Assembly: GCA_030386875.1 (NCBI GenBank)
Contig: CM059567.1
Coordinates: 84,313,130 to 84,377,129 of the forward strand
Origin: Morinoia aosen
Taxonomy: Eukaryota > Arthropoda > Malacostraca > Amphipoda > Talitridae
Direction: 5' to 3'
DNA: 64,000 nt
Shown here: piece by piece, positions 12,401 through 26,400 of the stretch
How the letters are laid out: every line of letters starts with the position of its first letter
How positions within the stretch are numbered: position 1 is the stretch's first letter
Notes under the pieces: generated by a model
What the model was told of the DNA's origin: nothing
The model's input: the letters and a program-made list of their open reading frames with translations, nothing else
Databases searched by the model: none
Translations under genes and position numbers: made by a program

Positions 12401-14273
12401 GTCATCTAATTTCCTTATTACCCCTAAAGTGAGGTAGTGGCACACCGAGTGTGGACTCACCTTACCACTATAACTTGGGTGAGTATGTTTCACGGTTTGA
12501 TTTATAAATTTGGTGTTCTGATATTCTTTTAATTGTTTGATTGCTCGCAAGAGGGCTGAGGTCGGCGTTTTTCCGGTGTGACGGAAGTTGGTGATGCTAC
12601 TGTGGGGCGTGTTTTATCGTTTGTTCCTTGCTTATATTCGTATCGAATATTTATAATTACATTTTTTCAGACACTTGATTATTACAAAATGATTGTACAA
12701 TTTATTCCAGGATGCTGATCGGTCTATTCCAGCGGTACAGTGTTCCGACTCCGTACGATTCCGAAAAAGTTCGGTTGCTGCTGCGTGAAGCTGCGTTTTG
12801 CTGGCTTTTCAGCACCCCACCTGCCAACTTGTCACTTTGAATTGGAGCTTAGGCTCTTTTTGAAATTGTCCTCTACGTCTTTTAACAATAATAATGAAAA
12901 TATTAGTTGAATATTGCATATAATGAACTAACAAAATATATATTTGGCCTCTGCGTCTATTTTAGCAACATTCAATTAATTAAATGTGGTTTAAAAATTT
13001 TTTCTTTATTCCTCAAAGTACGAAAAATTTTATAGATAATAATTTTTTTAAAGACTGAAGCTATTACCTTCACGTGTTATTCAAATGATAAAAGAATCTA
13101 TTTATTTAATCGGTATTTTAGCCCCATCAGGATGTAAATCAAAATTTCCTCGATACCATAGTCTTTTGAAGTGAGATAAAAGTCAGGACACCAATGTATT
13201 GTGATATACGTTATTGTAATGAAGCTGAAGGAAATTATGAGTAATTCAATGAAGTAAGCAGTCAGTGAAATGATGAATAATATTTAAAGTGTTAATGGAT
13301 GTGAACAGTACTATGACAGATGTGATTTTTCATTTGTATAATGTTTGAGAAGCCGAAAAAGAAAATACGACTTAGAATATTCCCCATTGTTTTTGTTTGC
13401 TGACAAATATGACCCTCATAATAATAAAATCCAATTTTATCGTATTTATCATACTAATTGAACGCAAACGTCCTGATGTGTCGACAAATTATTTTGTGGG
13501 AGTTTTTTTTTTAAATGTTACTTCCAGCTTATTTTGCCCAGCACATGCAAACACGAGCTGCTGCGCGAGTCACATTCGTTTTTTCACTTTTACCCGTGTG
13601 GACAGTCAAGTTGTGGAAATCTTCTGAAAAATAAATGATTCAAGTTAAGACTCAATTATGAATGAAAATTCACTGTTATGTTACTCAAATCATATAAACT
13701 TTTGTTGAAGAATTCTATCTATTTGTTTCCAATACAAAGTCTGTCTTATATCAAAAAGTGAATTCGGTTAGTTGCGATGAATCATTCAAACATGTGCCAG
13801 CAAATGCAAGGAAAGATGGAAGTCGCGTATGTGAAGTTCTACGTACACGTGATAGCTGAGTGATTGGTTAACACTTTATCTAATTTACGATGAATAATGA
13901 AAGCTCCATTTCATGAATCAACTTTGATATGGACTAAACTACGGAGCAAGTCCAGTATGCAGATATGATTAAATATAAGTTTCAAAGTAAGCCACAAGCG
14001 TAGGTAATATAATGTGGAGGAAGTTCTTGAGTCATACGAAGTGAGTATGTGGACCAGGATATTCGTATCTAGTAATGTGAGCAGATAAGGGGCCTTATCG
14101 CTGATTGTAGGCCCGTTAGAACGCGTGTAGAATTGACCTCCGCCGAGCAGTTCTCTCTCTTGCGTGATAGGAAACACTGCTCCTGGCGAAAGTGCAGATA
14201 CAATCTGGAAAGGAAATTTTTCTATCAAGAGTGATTTGGCAGACACGTTTGGTGGTCCAACCAACGGTTGGAG
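9403..14273. other. Upstream intergenic region of the mesh gene; no gene recognised
   Basis: Nearly 4.9 kb of AT-rich sequence. Short open frames (for example 11871-12086 and 12338-12550 on the minus strand, 13397-13627 on the plus) show no recognisable domain or plausible splice sites. The mesh promoter must lie in the last part or in an unseen upstream exon. I could not place a TATA box or initiator with confidence. Confidence 0.5.
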
Positions 14274-14445
14274 ATGATCAATATGCGCGCGAAGCGGTCG
14301 CGGAGATGGCAGTGGGTTGTGACACTCTTTGTTCTGCATCTGATGGTGGTCGGTGCGGATGACTTGGGCGACTACGATTCTATGACAGAGGACCGCCAAA
14401 ACCTTGTGCGGACGCGGCAGAAAGAAAATGCCTTAGGAGAGTATG
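14274..14445 (+). CDS. mesh: mesh exon 1: start codon and signal peptide
   Basis: The ATG is at 14274 (a second in-frame ATG at 14283 is equally plausible). A basic stretch (RAKRSRR) precedes a hydrophobic core ([15 protein letters not shown]) typical of a signal peptide, then an acidic segment DDLGDYDSM. The donor is GTGAGT at 14446, leaving phase 1. A weaker GTATGG at 14441 would leave phase 2 and would fit exon 2 directly. The paralogous exon at 62174-62339 uses the GTGAGT-type position, which favours phase 1. Confidence 0.85.
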
Positions 14446-17400
14446 GTGAGTTTTCTTAAAATTTAAAAATCGAAATAGGAGTGGAAAGCTAACATTCACG
14501 CGTCAATTTGAAAAATATTGTAATGTTTATTTTCAAGTTGTATAGAACAGAGCTATGGTGCGTTTTAGGGGTAGATTTTTCCATCTTTCTGATCAGTACG
14601 ATCAGAAGAGAACACATCTACAGTAGATAAAAACATTTGGATGTATTGATGCCGAAATCTTCGCATTTTTCTGGAAATTCTCCATTCTACTTAATAATAG
14701 GTCAATCGAACTTTCCTCTCTGTGAGACAATTTTATGCATCTTAGCTGTAGTAAAATATTGTAATAAAACTTATTTTTTTTTGCATTTACTTTGGTGAAG
14801 AACCAAAATCTTAGTGAATGAGTATCATTAAGTGTAACAAGAGTTTCAGTGTTACTTGTGCGCAATTTCTTTCTTCTTACTTCATAAATTTACGAACTCT
14901 TAAAGATATTTGAGGCACCCTTAAACACGTCTGCTACCGCTTGCACGTCTGCCTCAGCTGTTGGCAGTAATCAACTTGAAAACATGTGGTACGGAGACAC
15001 GTTTAGAATTGGGATTAGTTTAAGGGAACGGCAGTTGCCATATTTTTCATATGCAATAACTTTCTACAGGGACATCATGTACATTAATCGCCTCAACATT
15101 TTTGTGAGAATACATATTCCTAAAAAGAACTTTATGATCGAGCATGAAGTAATCAGGTTAGTGATTCCCAGCTTCTGCGTTCCATTGCAACTCACCCAGA
15201 TTGCGGGTGCTGCGAAAATGATCAGATGTCCGCGCTCTTTACGTTACAGTGTGACCTTCGAGTGGGCGATCTAAGATCAAAAGTGCACTTAGTTATGTTC
15301 TACAATGCAATTACAAATTTCGATGAAATGGAAGTATTTCGGAGTTAATGATATGATCTGATTTATTAGTTATCAGTGACTGTAAACTCTAATTTTACAC
15401 GTTGCAGAACAATCTCTAGTTCTTTCATCGGAGTTATTTTACAGAATTTAAAGATATCGATTCCCAGACTGACTCCCCTTTTTTGTTCCTGCTCTGCTTT
15501 AACTGCGTAGTTTGAATGATTTCTCGAGAGTTAGAAGAGGCTTACTAGCCAAGTCACTTCGTGGTGCAGACCTCAGGGTGAAATTGTCGTGGTGGTAATG
15601 TTTTGATGAGTTTAAATGGTACTTTCAGCAGTTTTTGATAACCGAACACAGTTATATCAACTTTATTTACGATATTTGATCGAAAATTTCATGTTCAATT
15701 TCGAAAAATTAATTTCAGTTTACGAAATAAAAAATTAAAGAAAAATTTTAAATTCGAAACAGACGGATTAGAACAGCTGAGCTGTACAACAGTGGTTGGG
15801 TTTTCGAAACTATATTGGACGTTCCTTGCACCACAAACAACCAGTCGCTATATATTCAAGTACTTAATCGTTTTCGAAGTAGAACGAACATAGTAGCCTT
15901 TTATGAGTACAACCTTTCCCTTTGCAATAAAATCGAAGTACATTCTGTCTTTGTTCTCGCGATACGGCGGAATTTTATTGCCCTGGGACTACAAGTCTTG
16001 GAAAATTCATAGAGCTTTTAAAGAAGTAGTGTTACAATATATTTCCTCCCCACAGACAGGTTCAGCAACATCGTTTCTCACCATTTTGTCATTCACTGTT
16101 TGTACTGAACAGAATATACGTTGCGTACGTGTTGTTTCAATTATGATTCTCTCCATCACGAGGCTTACTGCTTAAGTGTGGTCTTCAGCTCCATTGAGCA
16201 TCTCAGTATTGACATAATAATTATACTTATAATATCAAAAGGAATTCAGTCCATTTGGCAAAGTCTGAGCTTGAAATTTACAAAAATTGCATACCATTCA
16301 CGCGTTTCAAATGCATCCACCAGTCATCAGGAGCGATGGAGTATTTGAAATTAATGTTTATATTACAGCAGAATTTGAATAAAATGTTATTTTATTGAAA
16401 ATATTTAGTACGACTCGTGAGCATTAAGCTCATATATAACAGAATATGTAAACTCAGTATGATAATGGAGCCGTTCGAAGAGCTTGCGTAGTTGGACTTG
16501 GGAGACTTGTTTTGAGTTTCTTTATCAGTGATAAGATAGACGTTCCGTTCCTTATCTCGAGCCTTACTCATGCGCGGTTCCTGGCCCGATCGTTATGTTC
16601 GTTACAGAATCTAACGTCAGGCTCGTTTTCGAGCTCTCAATCTACTTTTTTTGTTCACTGATCGAATTAAACTTAATGCATTTCTAAATGATTTGGTCAA
16701 TTAGATGAAACATGGCTGCATTAATGAATGTTTTAATTTAACTGAACCATCGACTTGAGACTTTGCTATCGACACTTTAAAATATTTAGGTCTATATTTC
16801 ACCGGCGTGCGTACAAGGATTGCTATAACGCTACCTTCCTCAAAGCAAGTCATTGTGATTACTAACTAGGTTAGAGGTATTAACTAGTCGTTATTTCAGA
16901 GTCGCCTTGGCGAAAAGCGATTTGCATTGCATGTACCTGTTAGCAGTCGAGTGCACCTTCCCATAGCATTACTCAACGTCTACGTTCGTGTCTTCGGTAG
17001 ATTTCAGTGATAGAGGTGGGAGGCATGTTACATTGCACTTCTGCAAAGTTTCGGCAGCACTAAGTTGCATCAGGATTCACTAGTAGTTGTCTCAGGACTT
17101 AGAAGAAGGTTCGGATACGTTAAAATGAACAAACGATGTTTTTATAGGTCTCCGTTTTGAATGTTATCTTGCATTGATATTTGAAATTCACTTTTATTTG
17201 AAAGGGAATGAAAACTCTAAAATTCTTCAGTCCGAACTGTTTCGAAGATGGAGTTCATTTCAACAATTGTCACGCAAGCACTACAGCGGGACATTGCCTC
17301 GCTGAATCAAAAGGGAGCATACAAGCAAAATGAGTATTTCCAGTGCAGATCTCTTGCTGTACACTTCAGGCGGCGTTCGTAGTGCGTGAGATCGTCAGAA

Positions 17401-20400
17401 CGTACAGCGATGATCAAACATCAATGTTAGTGATCCTGGATAAACAGAATCTTATCGAAAATAAGATCTGATAAAATTTAACGTGGGCGCTCCTATAGGG
17501 TTAGACCTTATTTAAAAAGAAATTAATTCACTGCCTGCATTCGATTTGGCTTAAACAAATGAAGCACGTGAAATGATATCGTTCAAAGTTTGAACGAAGT
17601 ATCATTTCATGAATGTTTTCAATAGCTATACAGTTGAATGAAGCTGCTGAATTTCCTCTTTTTTTTTGTTTCTCTGTTCAGGATGTTAAATCAGAATTAT
17701 AGATTTGATTATGGGTTGTTCTCATTATTCATGCGGTCGTTTCTAAGTTTTTTGTCGTATTTACTTGAGGCTTCAGCAATTATTGGGAAAGCTGCTCGTC
17801 AGGTTTATATATGCACTTTCACGGGCCATTATTTGGTTTACTAACCGCCCAACATTTGTCTTCCTGAATTACGTAATCGCTTAGTAAATTTATGACTTTT
17901 TGTTCGCTAAAGAGTCAGCCAATGCTCCATCATTTTTGACATCTTTCAACGCACAAAAAATTTTGACAGTATATTATGGAAATCACTTCGGCATTTTTAA
18001 GTTTGATTCATATAAAATTTTACGAGATCCAAAATTTAACCTGTACAAGCTACATGCTTCTAACGCTGCACAGCACTTGTTTCAGAAACTTTGAAAGTTG
18101 CGAAACATTTGCGCCGAATATCGTGTTAAATTTCTATAAACGTAACCATTAAGCTAGTTTTTTGTTCATGTATTTTCCTTGCGTCGATGAACAAAAACCA
18201 GAAAATTTTTCTCTTAGCTAATAGTAATAAATAAAAAGTTAGGATCTGAAATTTTCTTAGGTGTTAGTTATGTATTATTAGTGTTAACGATTGTATATAA
18301 TGTGAGATCTTCATTTCACTATAAGGATCATGATAGGGATGACTTGCAACCATCATCTCGTTTGCAGCTCATCTCATTCGGCGCAGCATAGCTTAGTCAA
18401 GAGGTTACTGGACGAGTAGGGCTCTTATATCTTGTGTTTTCTCGCTTCTCTCGGTGGGAAGATATCTTACTTGAATGGTCAGGCATGGTTTTAGAACTCA
18501 ACATCAGACGAGAAAAATCAACTACCGCACGTCCTAGGTGGAGTTCCCTCAAGTAAATTTCACCCAGGACTTAATTCACGGTGATAAAGTAACATTCATT
18601 TTTTCTAGGTGTTCACCTAAACATGACCGTTTTCTTAACTATTATTTTTTCGAATGCATAGCCTTACCCCAATGAATTGAACGCATTAATTTTGAATATT
18701 GAATTCCGCTGAATTTCATAAATGTTTTCTCTACTGAGCGCTAGGGCTGGTGTAGCATAATATTCAGCGAAGGTTGTGAAGAATGTTTGGGCCTCTTGCT
18801 ACCACTGCTAAAAAGATGGTAAAGGAGGAAGCTGTTTTTTAGATAAAATTTACACGTTTTGTATTACATGTTGCACTGTCTTCCAACTTAACCGCCTCTA
18901 GATCCTACGCTCAGTGAGACCTAAGGAGTTTTTTAAAGTATCTCGAGTGTTAAGTTTGATACAATAAAGGTAAAGTAAGGGATAGTACCTTACTTGGATA
19001 ATGAATACATTGTAATAAACACAAAATTTACAGAAGCTTTCATAAACGATCATTAGTATAGCAACGTGGTCTTCAAGACAGCCTATGCTTAGCAATCACC
19101 CGCAAATGAAGTAAAAACTACGTTAAGAGCTGAATAAAGAATATTCACTGGATAAGTTCGAAATCTTATGCAAATGCAAAATGATGATTTCAGTAAACTT
19201 ACTGAGCATACTATACATAGTGCAACGCTCACTGAAGGAAGACGGCCCAATGTGAAGCATGTCTTTGGCATCCTAATTTGATGGTAGGAAAAGGGGAACG
19301 TTTCCTGAAAACCTTTTCATTTTTTCTCCTGAGTATTAAGACCAACTTTTATTCTTATAGGAAGTTTAAAAAGTATGAGTTCTCTCGGTATATTATCTCT
19401 CACCTATATTACATTTTAAAGTTTATATTCCTCGCAGCTAAAATTTTGGTTGAGGGAATGCTTCTATCTAGTCTAACTTTTCGTCGCCTGCATGCATATT
19501 TTTCGCCGCCTAAGTGACTTAAGCGATTAAATCGCTTAGGCGTCGAAAAACATGCACGCAGGCGGCGAAAAAGTTTTACTGGGAGCATAAAGTATTATAA
19601 GGGCAAAAACAGTGGCTTATGTACATCTGTGTCTTACCTGTAACTCAAACACATTTATGAGAACATTTTAAAATTCCTGAAAATGAGCGCTTGTCTCTCG
19701 AGTCGCTGCTCTTCCTCGAAAGCTATCTTTTCACCTATACAGTACATTTGATCGATGATGGGTTTGAACGAGTGGTCGTGCTTTGCTATTCAGGCGCTTT
19801 TTACCCTCAATCAACTAAATTTATGCTCGTTGGAAAGTTTTTCAGAGCCCTATCACCGATTTATGGGAATATCATCGCTCAAAAATGAATAAATGTCAAG
19901 TTACTCGAATAAAATATTTACTACGGAAGCTTTCACCTCAAGCTTTCCCGTCCTTACGAGTGTCCTAACGAGTTTGCACCCACCCCTCATGAGGTTCGCT
20001 TTAATTTTTTAGTATAAATGTTTTCAAAATATCATGGTAAGAAACCTTGTTTATCGAGCCCTACACAGGACTATTACCACACAAGTTCACTCAAAATTAC
20101 TGTGTAAAATTGTCAGCAACTCAGATAAAATATAAATCAATTTAAGTATCGTAGAGTAATCAATTATAGTACGGTTAATTATAATATGATATACTGTTTC
20201 AAGATCATTTGCTATACTGGTAAACAAAATGGAATGTGACTTCAATGTATCTCCATAAAACGTTTGTGATACAATAAAAAATTCAGTAAAATAAAAATAT
20301 TATTCAAAGAATGGCTGAAAATTTAATTCGTATTTCTTATTGGATTGGGGATTAGAATACGAGCTTTATAATTATTTCCGCTCTATAGCTCCCAATCTGG

Positions 20401-23400
20401 GTTTCTATGAATACTTTTTGATTTGATTGATCAAAAGTCATAACTGTTATTTTCATATTACCTGAAGATAACACTAGAAATTTTAAGATAAATAAAACTC
20501 TATTTGAAAAATAAAAGCCATTTATGCAAGATTTTTGTTAACTGAGTGCAACTTAAAGTGAGAAACGTGAAGAGAGTGTGACCTTGAGCAAAGAAAGTTT
20601 TATAACAAACCTCCTGATTAAGTCAAAATTTTATTTACTTTTGCATTGAACAACATCAGTTACCCCGAGTACTGTCCCCAAGACCCAATGCTGTCGCGGA
20701 TCGCACCGTCCGACGACATCCCCTACGCGATAACGAAGGAGCGCCTTGACGAAATTCGAGCTCGCCTCATGTATCCTTACTACGACATGGACAACTTCGG
20801 CGGGACTGGCGACATGCAGGAGAACATCAACGCCCAGAACACTCAAATTAACAAGCAGCTCACCTTCCTGTTGCCTTTCTTCGGCTTCGGACTCAACTAC
20901 ACATGGGTGAGTAACTGTGCTATTACATTCTTGGGGATGATCTCGCGTCGCTTGTCAGTGAAGTGTTTTTCAAGGAATTGATTCTTAGAAATGTACTTTG
21001 GAATAATTTTTCGGTATATATATGAGGTCTTAAACAAAATGTCGTCAGGCGATCAGTGTGAATTTCAAAAGGTACATTTTCACACTTCACGAAAACGACT
21101 ATTTATGACATCGTCATCAATGACCGTAGTTGATTTGAGCTACAATTTTTAATAATTCTTTGATTTTTTCCTGAGAAAAGTTAACTTCAAAGGTCCCGAT
21201 ATAGTTTGGAGTGAAGGAAATCACACCCGCAATTTCACTCACCCGAAAATTACTTCGCATGACTACTTTATGTTAGTAAATTTATTATATTTTTATGCAT
21301 TTTCTAAAATAATCTGCGTGTCAATGGCAGTTGAACAGTTTGGCCGACAACATGATCGGCGTGAGAAAAAAACACAATTGTGTTGAGACTGCAGATGCTC
21401 ACTATAGAATATTGGTGAATTGCATACATATTCAGACGACTTCAATAGCTTGAACTTTTTCAGCATCACATGAACTCTGTTGTGATCTTCAGTCTCTGCT
21501 GCTCGCATGCAATTTTACGTATCCATCGTACTCATCATTCATATATAGTAGCGTAGTCATAAATGATGGAGTTTTATTTATTTTAGCAGCTTATGTGAAG
21601 TGCATCCAAAATTTTTTAAGAGTTTATCAATTCTATGAGATTGGGAAGTATTAAAGTGTTCAACTCGTGAACTCTTCATTTGTTTTTTTTCGTTCGTATA
21701 CGGAATATTATTTATGACAATCTTATTTCAGTAATAAAACCATGCGCTTATTAATAACCAAGGCGTTTTCTCTCGAAAAAGAAAGAAGTGAGCGAAAATA
21801 TCAACTATTTTGTCAATGCAGGATTATTGTAATAATTTTCTAAATTTTTGTGAATAATAACTTTAATCCATGTACCAAACGTTGGCATCGTCGCATGAAC
21901 TTTTCTGAGATCTTTGTCGTATTTCTTTTCGAGTGCAAGTTTGCTTATCCTTTCTTCTCGTTATTTCTCTATTTTTGCTATGTGTAACTTTTAAATAAAT
22001 TTTAAAATGAATCAATTGAAAATAAAAAAAAGAAATTTGCGGTAATTATATGGTATTCAGGTCTCCACTCTCCAGTGCGTGACGCAAGTCAGTCAATCAA
22101 AATACTTTTTATCGCGTAAGTCTATCTCATTTATTTTGACTTGGTGCCGCTAATTTCTTGCTTGAGGAATTAATGATAACACTGATTGGAGGTACGAGAC
22201 ACAAACCAAACTAGCGAGAAGCGAACATGCCAGCAACTGACTCGGGGGTATTATTATGTACTTTTAAAATCCAATTATACCTAATCCTATCATTTAAAAT
22301 GGAAGTGAAGATTGGTCGGCGCAAACGAATAATAAGTGGACTGCAATTGACCTTTGACCGGAGCTTCAGGTCAGGACAGACAACACTGACCAGGAACTGG
22401 AGTTTAGCTAAACACCGAATTCATTTTCTGACAGTATGAGCGCTCTTAAATAGTACAAATTCTTGAGAATCAATTTGTGGGCACTTGTATAAATTGGCAA
22501 TACTTATCTCTCGCACAATTACTGAAAGTGATTGAGTTCAAAATAAAGCCTGACGACAACTGAAATGTTAAAAATGTGTGTAGATTCGAACACAAAATAA
22601 TAAGCACACATTTTGTGAGCGTCTTTATTATATATGATTGCGTGTATCACATAGCATTTTTATAAAAAGTTAGTTTATTAACAGTTATCCCCATTCCGTG
22701 CTATGTTTCGACAAAATGAGTGTATGATTAATAGGGTGACTGTAGTTAAGGATATTTTCATTCCAATTAGTTTTTAAAGATAAAGGTTCGTTTTAAAAAT
22801 TGAATAAGCATATGTACGTCCAACTATGAACTTTTACCTCGGCAAAGCTGACAGGACGGAGTGTAATTTTGTGGCAGGTTCTCAATAAATGCAACGTCAC
22901 TCCGGGTTTGAACGTATGAAAATGCAGAAGATCTAGTTTTTCATTGCAATTACTATAGAATGTCACTTACAGAGTAGTCGATCATTATACAAACTCATGT
23001 GTACTGAACTCATAAACTGAATTCGAAATCGCTTCACGTAACAGAAATCTGGCCATAGAATTTCAAAGAAATTATAAAAATTGGTAACATGTTCAAACTA
23101 CAAAATAATTTATCATGGTGAAAAGCGAAAATCAGTTAAATAGCCATAGTACAAAACCGAGTTCAACACTGCGACATAGTCCAACAAATTGCCTTGCGTT
23201 AGGATATTGTGCACTTCGACTTGTTCAATAAAACAATCAATCATGTGTGTGTAACCCCCACATTTTTCTTTAACAGGTGTCCCTGAACGGCTATCTAGGC
23301 TTCTCAAATGCACCTTTCAGCTACCAGAGCTACCCCCTCTCCTTCCCAGTCCCTGACTGGCCGTCCAGGCCTGACCCCTCATTCATTGGGCCCTTCTACT

Positions 23401-26400
23401 CCAAGTGCAACATCGGCTCTTTCAAGTCCGGCGAGACCACTGATCAACCGAAGCCTGGCGTCTACTGGAGGTAATGTCTACTAAAATTGAAGTGCAGGAT
23501 AGGCTCACTCTAGCAATCTCAGTAAAATTAAGTATTCATACGCGTGAATATGAATCGTTGTTTGTGTTTCGGTTTGACATGATACTCATAAACCTTTCTT
23601 TAGTCAAGTATATTTTAAGCATCGTCGGAGTACTGGCCGATCTGGACAACACCGACGATACTATAAAGTTGAGATAAAGATGGTACATTCCCCAAAGGTA
23701 GACGAAAAATATTTCCTTCCGAAAATAATGACTCCTTTGACAATAATTCTCAATATTTTGGAAAAATAATCAAAGGGTTTCGACGTGATCATGTTTCTTA
23801 CTATGTCGACTGATATGAGATAAAGTAGAGACAAATGCCAGAATATAACACTCGTTTTGAAATATTTTTCAATTCATTATAAATAAAGTCAAATATCACT
23901 CTTCTCTATAATATCCACGAACGTTAACAGTCTCTCTTCACTTATTCATTGATTTTATTGCACTGTTTCCATAAAATTCTTCACATCTTGAGCCACAGAC
24001 TAGTTTAAACTTATTTTCAACCTGATCTGTCGAACGCAAGGTATTTCTCCAACCGTAATTATCTAGGCAACGGAAAAGATAAAAGTCAGATAGAGCGAAA
24101 GTTGTAATTACTGTTAACAGATTTGTTTCATCATAGAAACAGTACTTAAACGTCAACGACAATGATTAAGGTCGTTTAGAGTGAATTTTTTGCATTAATA
24201 CGGGATTCGATTTTTCTAGCTGTTTTTTAACCCCCGTCTAGAATTTCTACGTTAAAATAGTGTAAATCAAGTGTACAGTGGTTTCCTAAATGCTCCCCAG
24301 TCACATGTTTGAATGTCACGCTACCTCTGTATTCTGAAGAATACTGTCGTTTTGAAAGATGTATTCATTGTTAAGAGTAACAGCTGGTGCAACAACTATA
24401 TAAACCTATTGCATATAACCTAAGTGATCTGTATCATTAGAGCTGGCTAACGAATGTTTACATTCTGTTCTACTTTTGATAAGTTACGTGAAAATAATAC
24501 AAGCTGAGAATGAGACGTACTTATGTTCCGACATGATATCATATAACGCAGCCTGATATGCATTGTCCCTAGTGCACTCATTACAATGCTGATTCTCGGT
24601 AAGGTTACATAACCGTTATGTTACATTTTGAAATACGTCTACTGACCTAAATAAACATTCAAAGTTAAATGTATTTATTCCGTTGTGCACTCATGCGATA
24701 GACTCCAAATCAAGTTCGTTAACGAATGTAGTTTATTGTTTCCGACACTGATTTCATCCCTGACCTGCTTTTTTTGGCTGCCCCATTTTCTATGTATTTT
24801 GGATAGAAGATTAGCGGATGCTTGGCACACTTTAACGTCTAACAACGGAATTCTATAGAATTTCCCACATTTATCTCTCTGGGGTTTCACTAAGTTTCTA
24901 GGGTTTCTTTTAATATAAAGGTTATAAACAACTGATATGTGTTGCGATGTTTCATTTCATCTTTAGAAGTGAACATAATTTTAACGTAATTTCAATTAGG
25001 TCATTAGTTTATTGAGCGAGGAGCTAAGTACGCCAGGTTGGTAATGCTGTAGTACCTTGAGTGAGAATTGCCGTTCGGAACCAGCCACACCGGATGCCGC
25101 GGCAAACAAGCATGGAATGGAATGAAACGAAGAGTTGGAAGCAGATGCCGTAATTGAAGTTTAGATGCGATTAGAATAATCCGCAAATCTTGAGGGTGAC
25201 TAGAATGTTGGCGGGTTCATTTAATGAACAAAAACTTGAAAATTATTTTTCAGAACCACTCCAATCTAATAAAAGGTTCTTATTTATTTTCTTTCGAGAT
25301 CAGATGTTTTCATACTTTTAAAAGACTGTCATTTATTTAATCTGTCTTAATGTATGGAAGAAAATGATGCTTATCATTCATATCGCCTGCCCTGTCTCTA
25401 AGAATGAATTTCGTTTTATTGAAAGTGGTTTCCTGCAAGTCTTACTTGCAGTAGCTGAGGTTTCACACATTTAACGCGGTCGTTAGAAGTCTAATGAGTA
25501 GTGAGTAAAATCACAATTTTTTTTGCAGGAACAAAGAAGTGCATTTTTAAATGTTCTCAGAATGTGACTTGAAATCAATAATGTAATGCAAAATTTTCAT
25601 GGAATTATCACGCATAAAGACAATGTAAGCTGAAGGTCACAACATCTTGCGAGCATTTGTTTGTTTCAAAGTAAACGCCACGTTTGACGTGTGTATGTGA
25701 GATAACCTGTATTAACATACAGTATAATACTTTTATATCGCCATATTTTAGCGAGATAGTTTTATCTGAGCGCTGCTATATTTTATAAGAGTACATCATA
25801 AATAAGTCCATTCTTGCCTTTCACACAAGTATTCCTGCCTACTTTGCAGCGAGGAACAATTTTAACGTGAGAGACACAGAAAAGCATAAGTGAGGTGAGG
25901 CAAGTTTCTAGTGCTGGATCTGGTTATCTAAGCGACGGACTGCCCTATCATATCTCTGAGCTCGGTCTCAGATAACGTCTTGTGTGACCCTATATCAAGT
26001 ATAGACTCACGAGGCCTTGATTCAAGCACCGACTGACGTTTTCAAGTTTGCGTTCTTGTTTTATAACTATTCTTATTCTCGACTCTACGCCATATTGAGA
26101 CAAATTTTTGTCAAGTTACGTGCGTTCAGAGCAGGGAAATATTTTAGCCACGAAGTTGTTCTCCGAACCCCAGTGATACCTCACAATCGATGTAATATTA
26201 GAATGTGTATTATGCTGCACTGATGAGAATTCACTCAGTATTGAAAGTGAACAAACACAATAACTTCGTAGTTTTTTTGGGGCTAGTTTTCTCTGCGTAA
26301 TGTACTGCTCGTATTTTTTCACACAAATTCTCGTATATTTTTCACACACAAATGAAGAGCGTAGGCTGTAGTGTAGTTTAGACACTAGTGCATTTTTTCC

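Larger units (their letters stand above)
14446..20659 (+). other. mesh intron 1 (about 6.2 kb), possibly hiding a small exon
   Basis: No coding exon was recognised. Because exon 1 ends in phase 1 while exon 2 needs a two-base carry-over, a short exon with length one more than a multiple of three may lie here. A 41 bp near-perfect foldback is at 17569-17609, and a hairpin-type repeat of about 100 bp is at 19475-19575. The ORFs at 14984-15274 and 17638-17844 have no supporting features. Confidence 0.5.
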
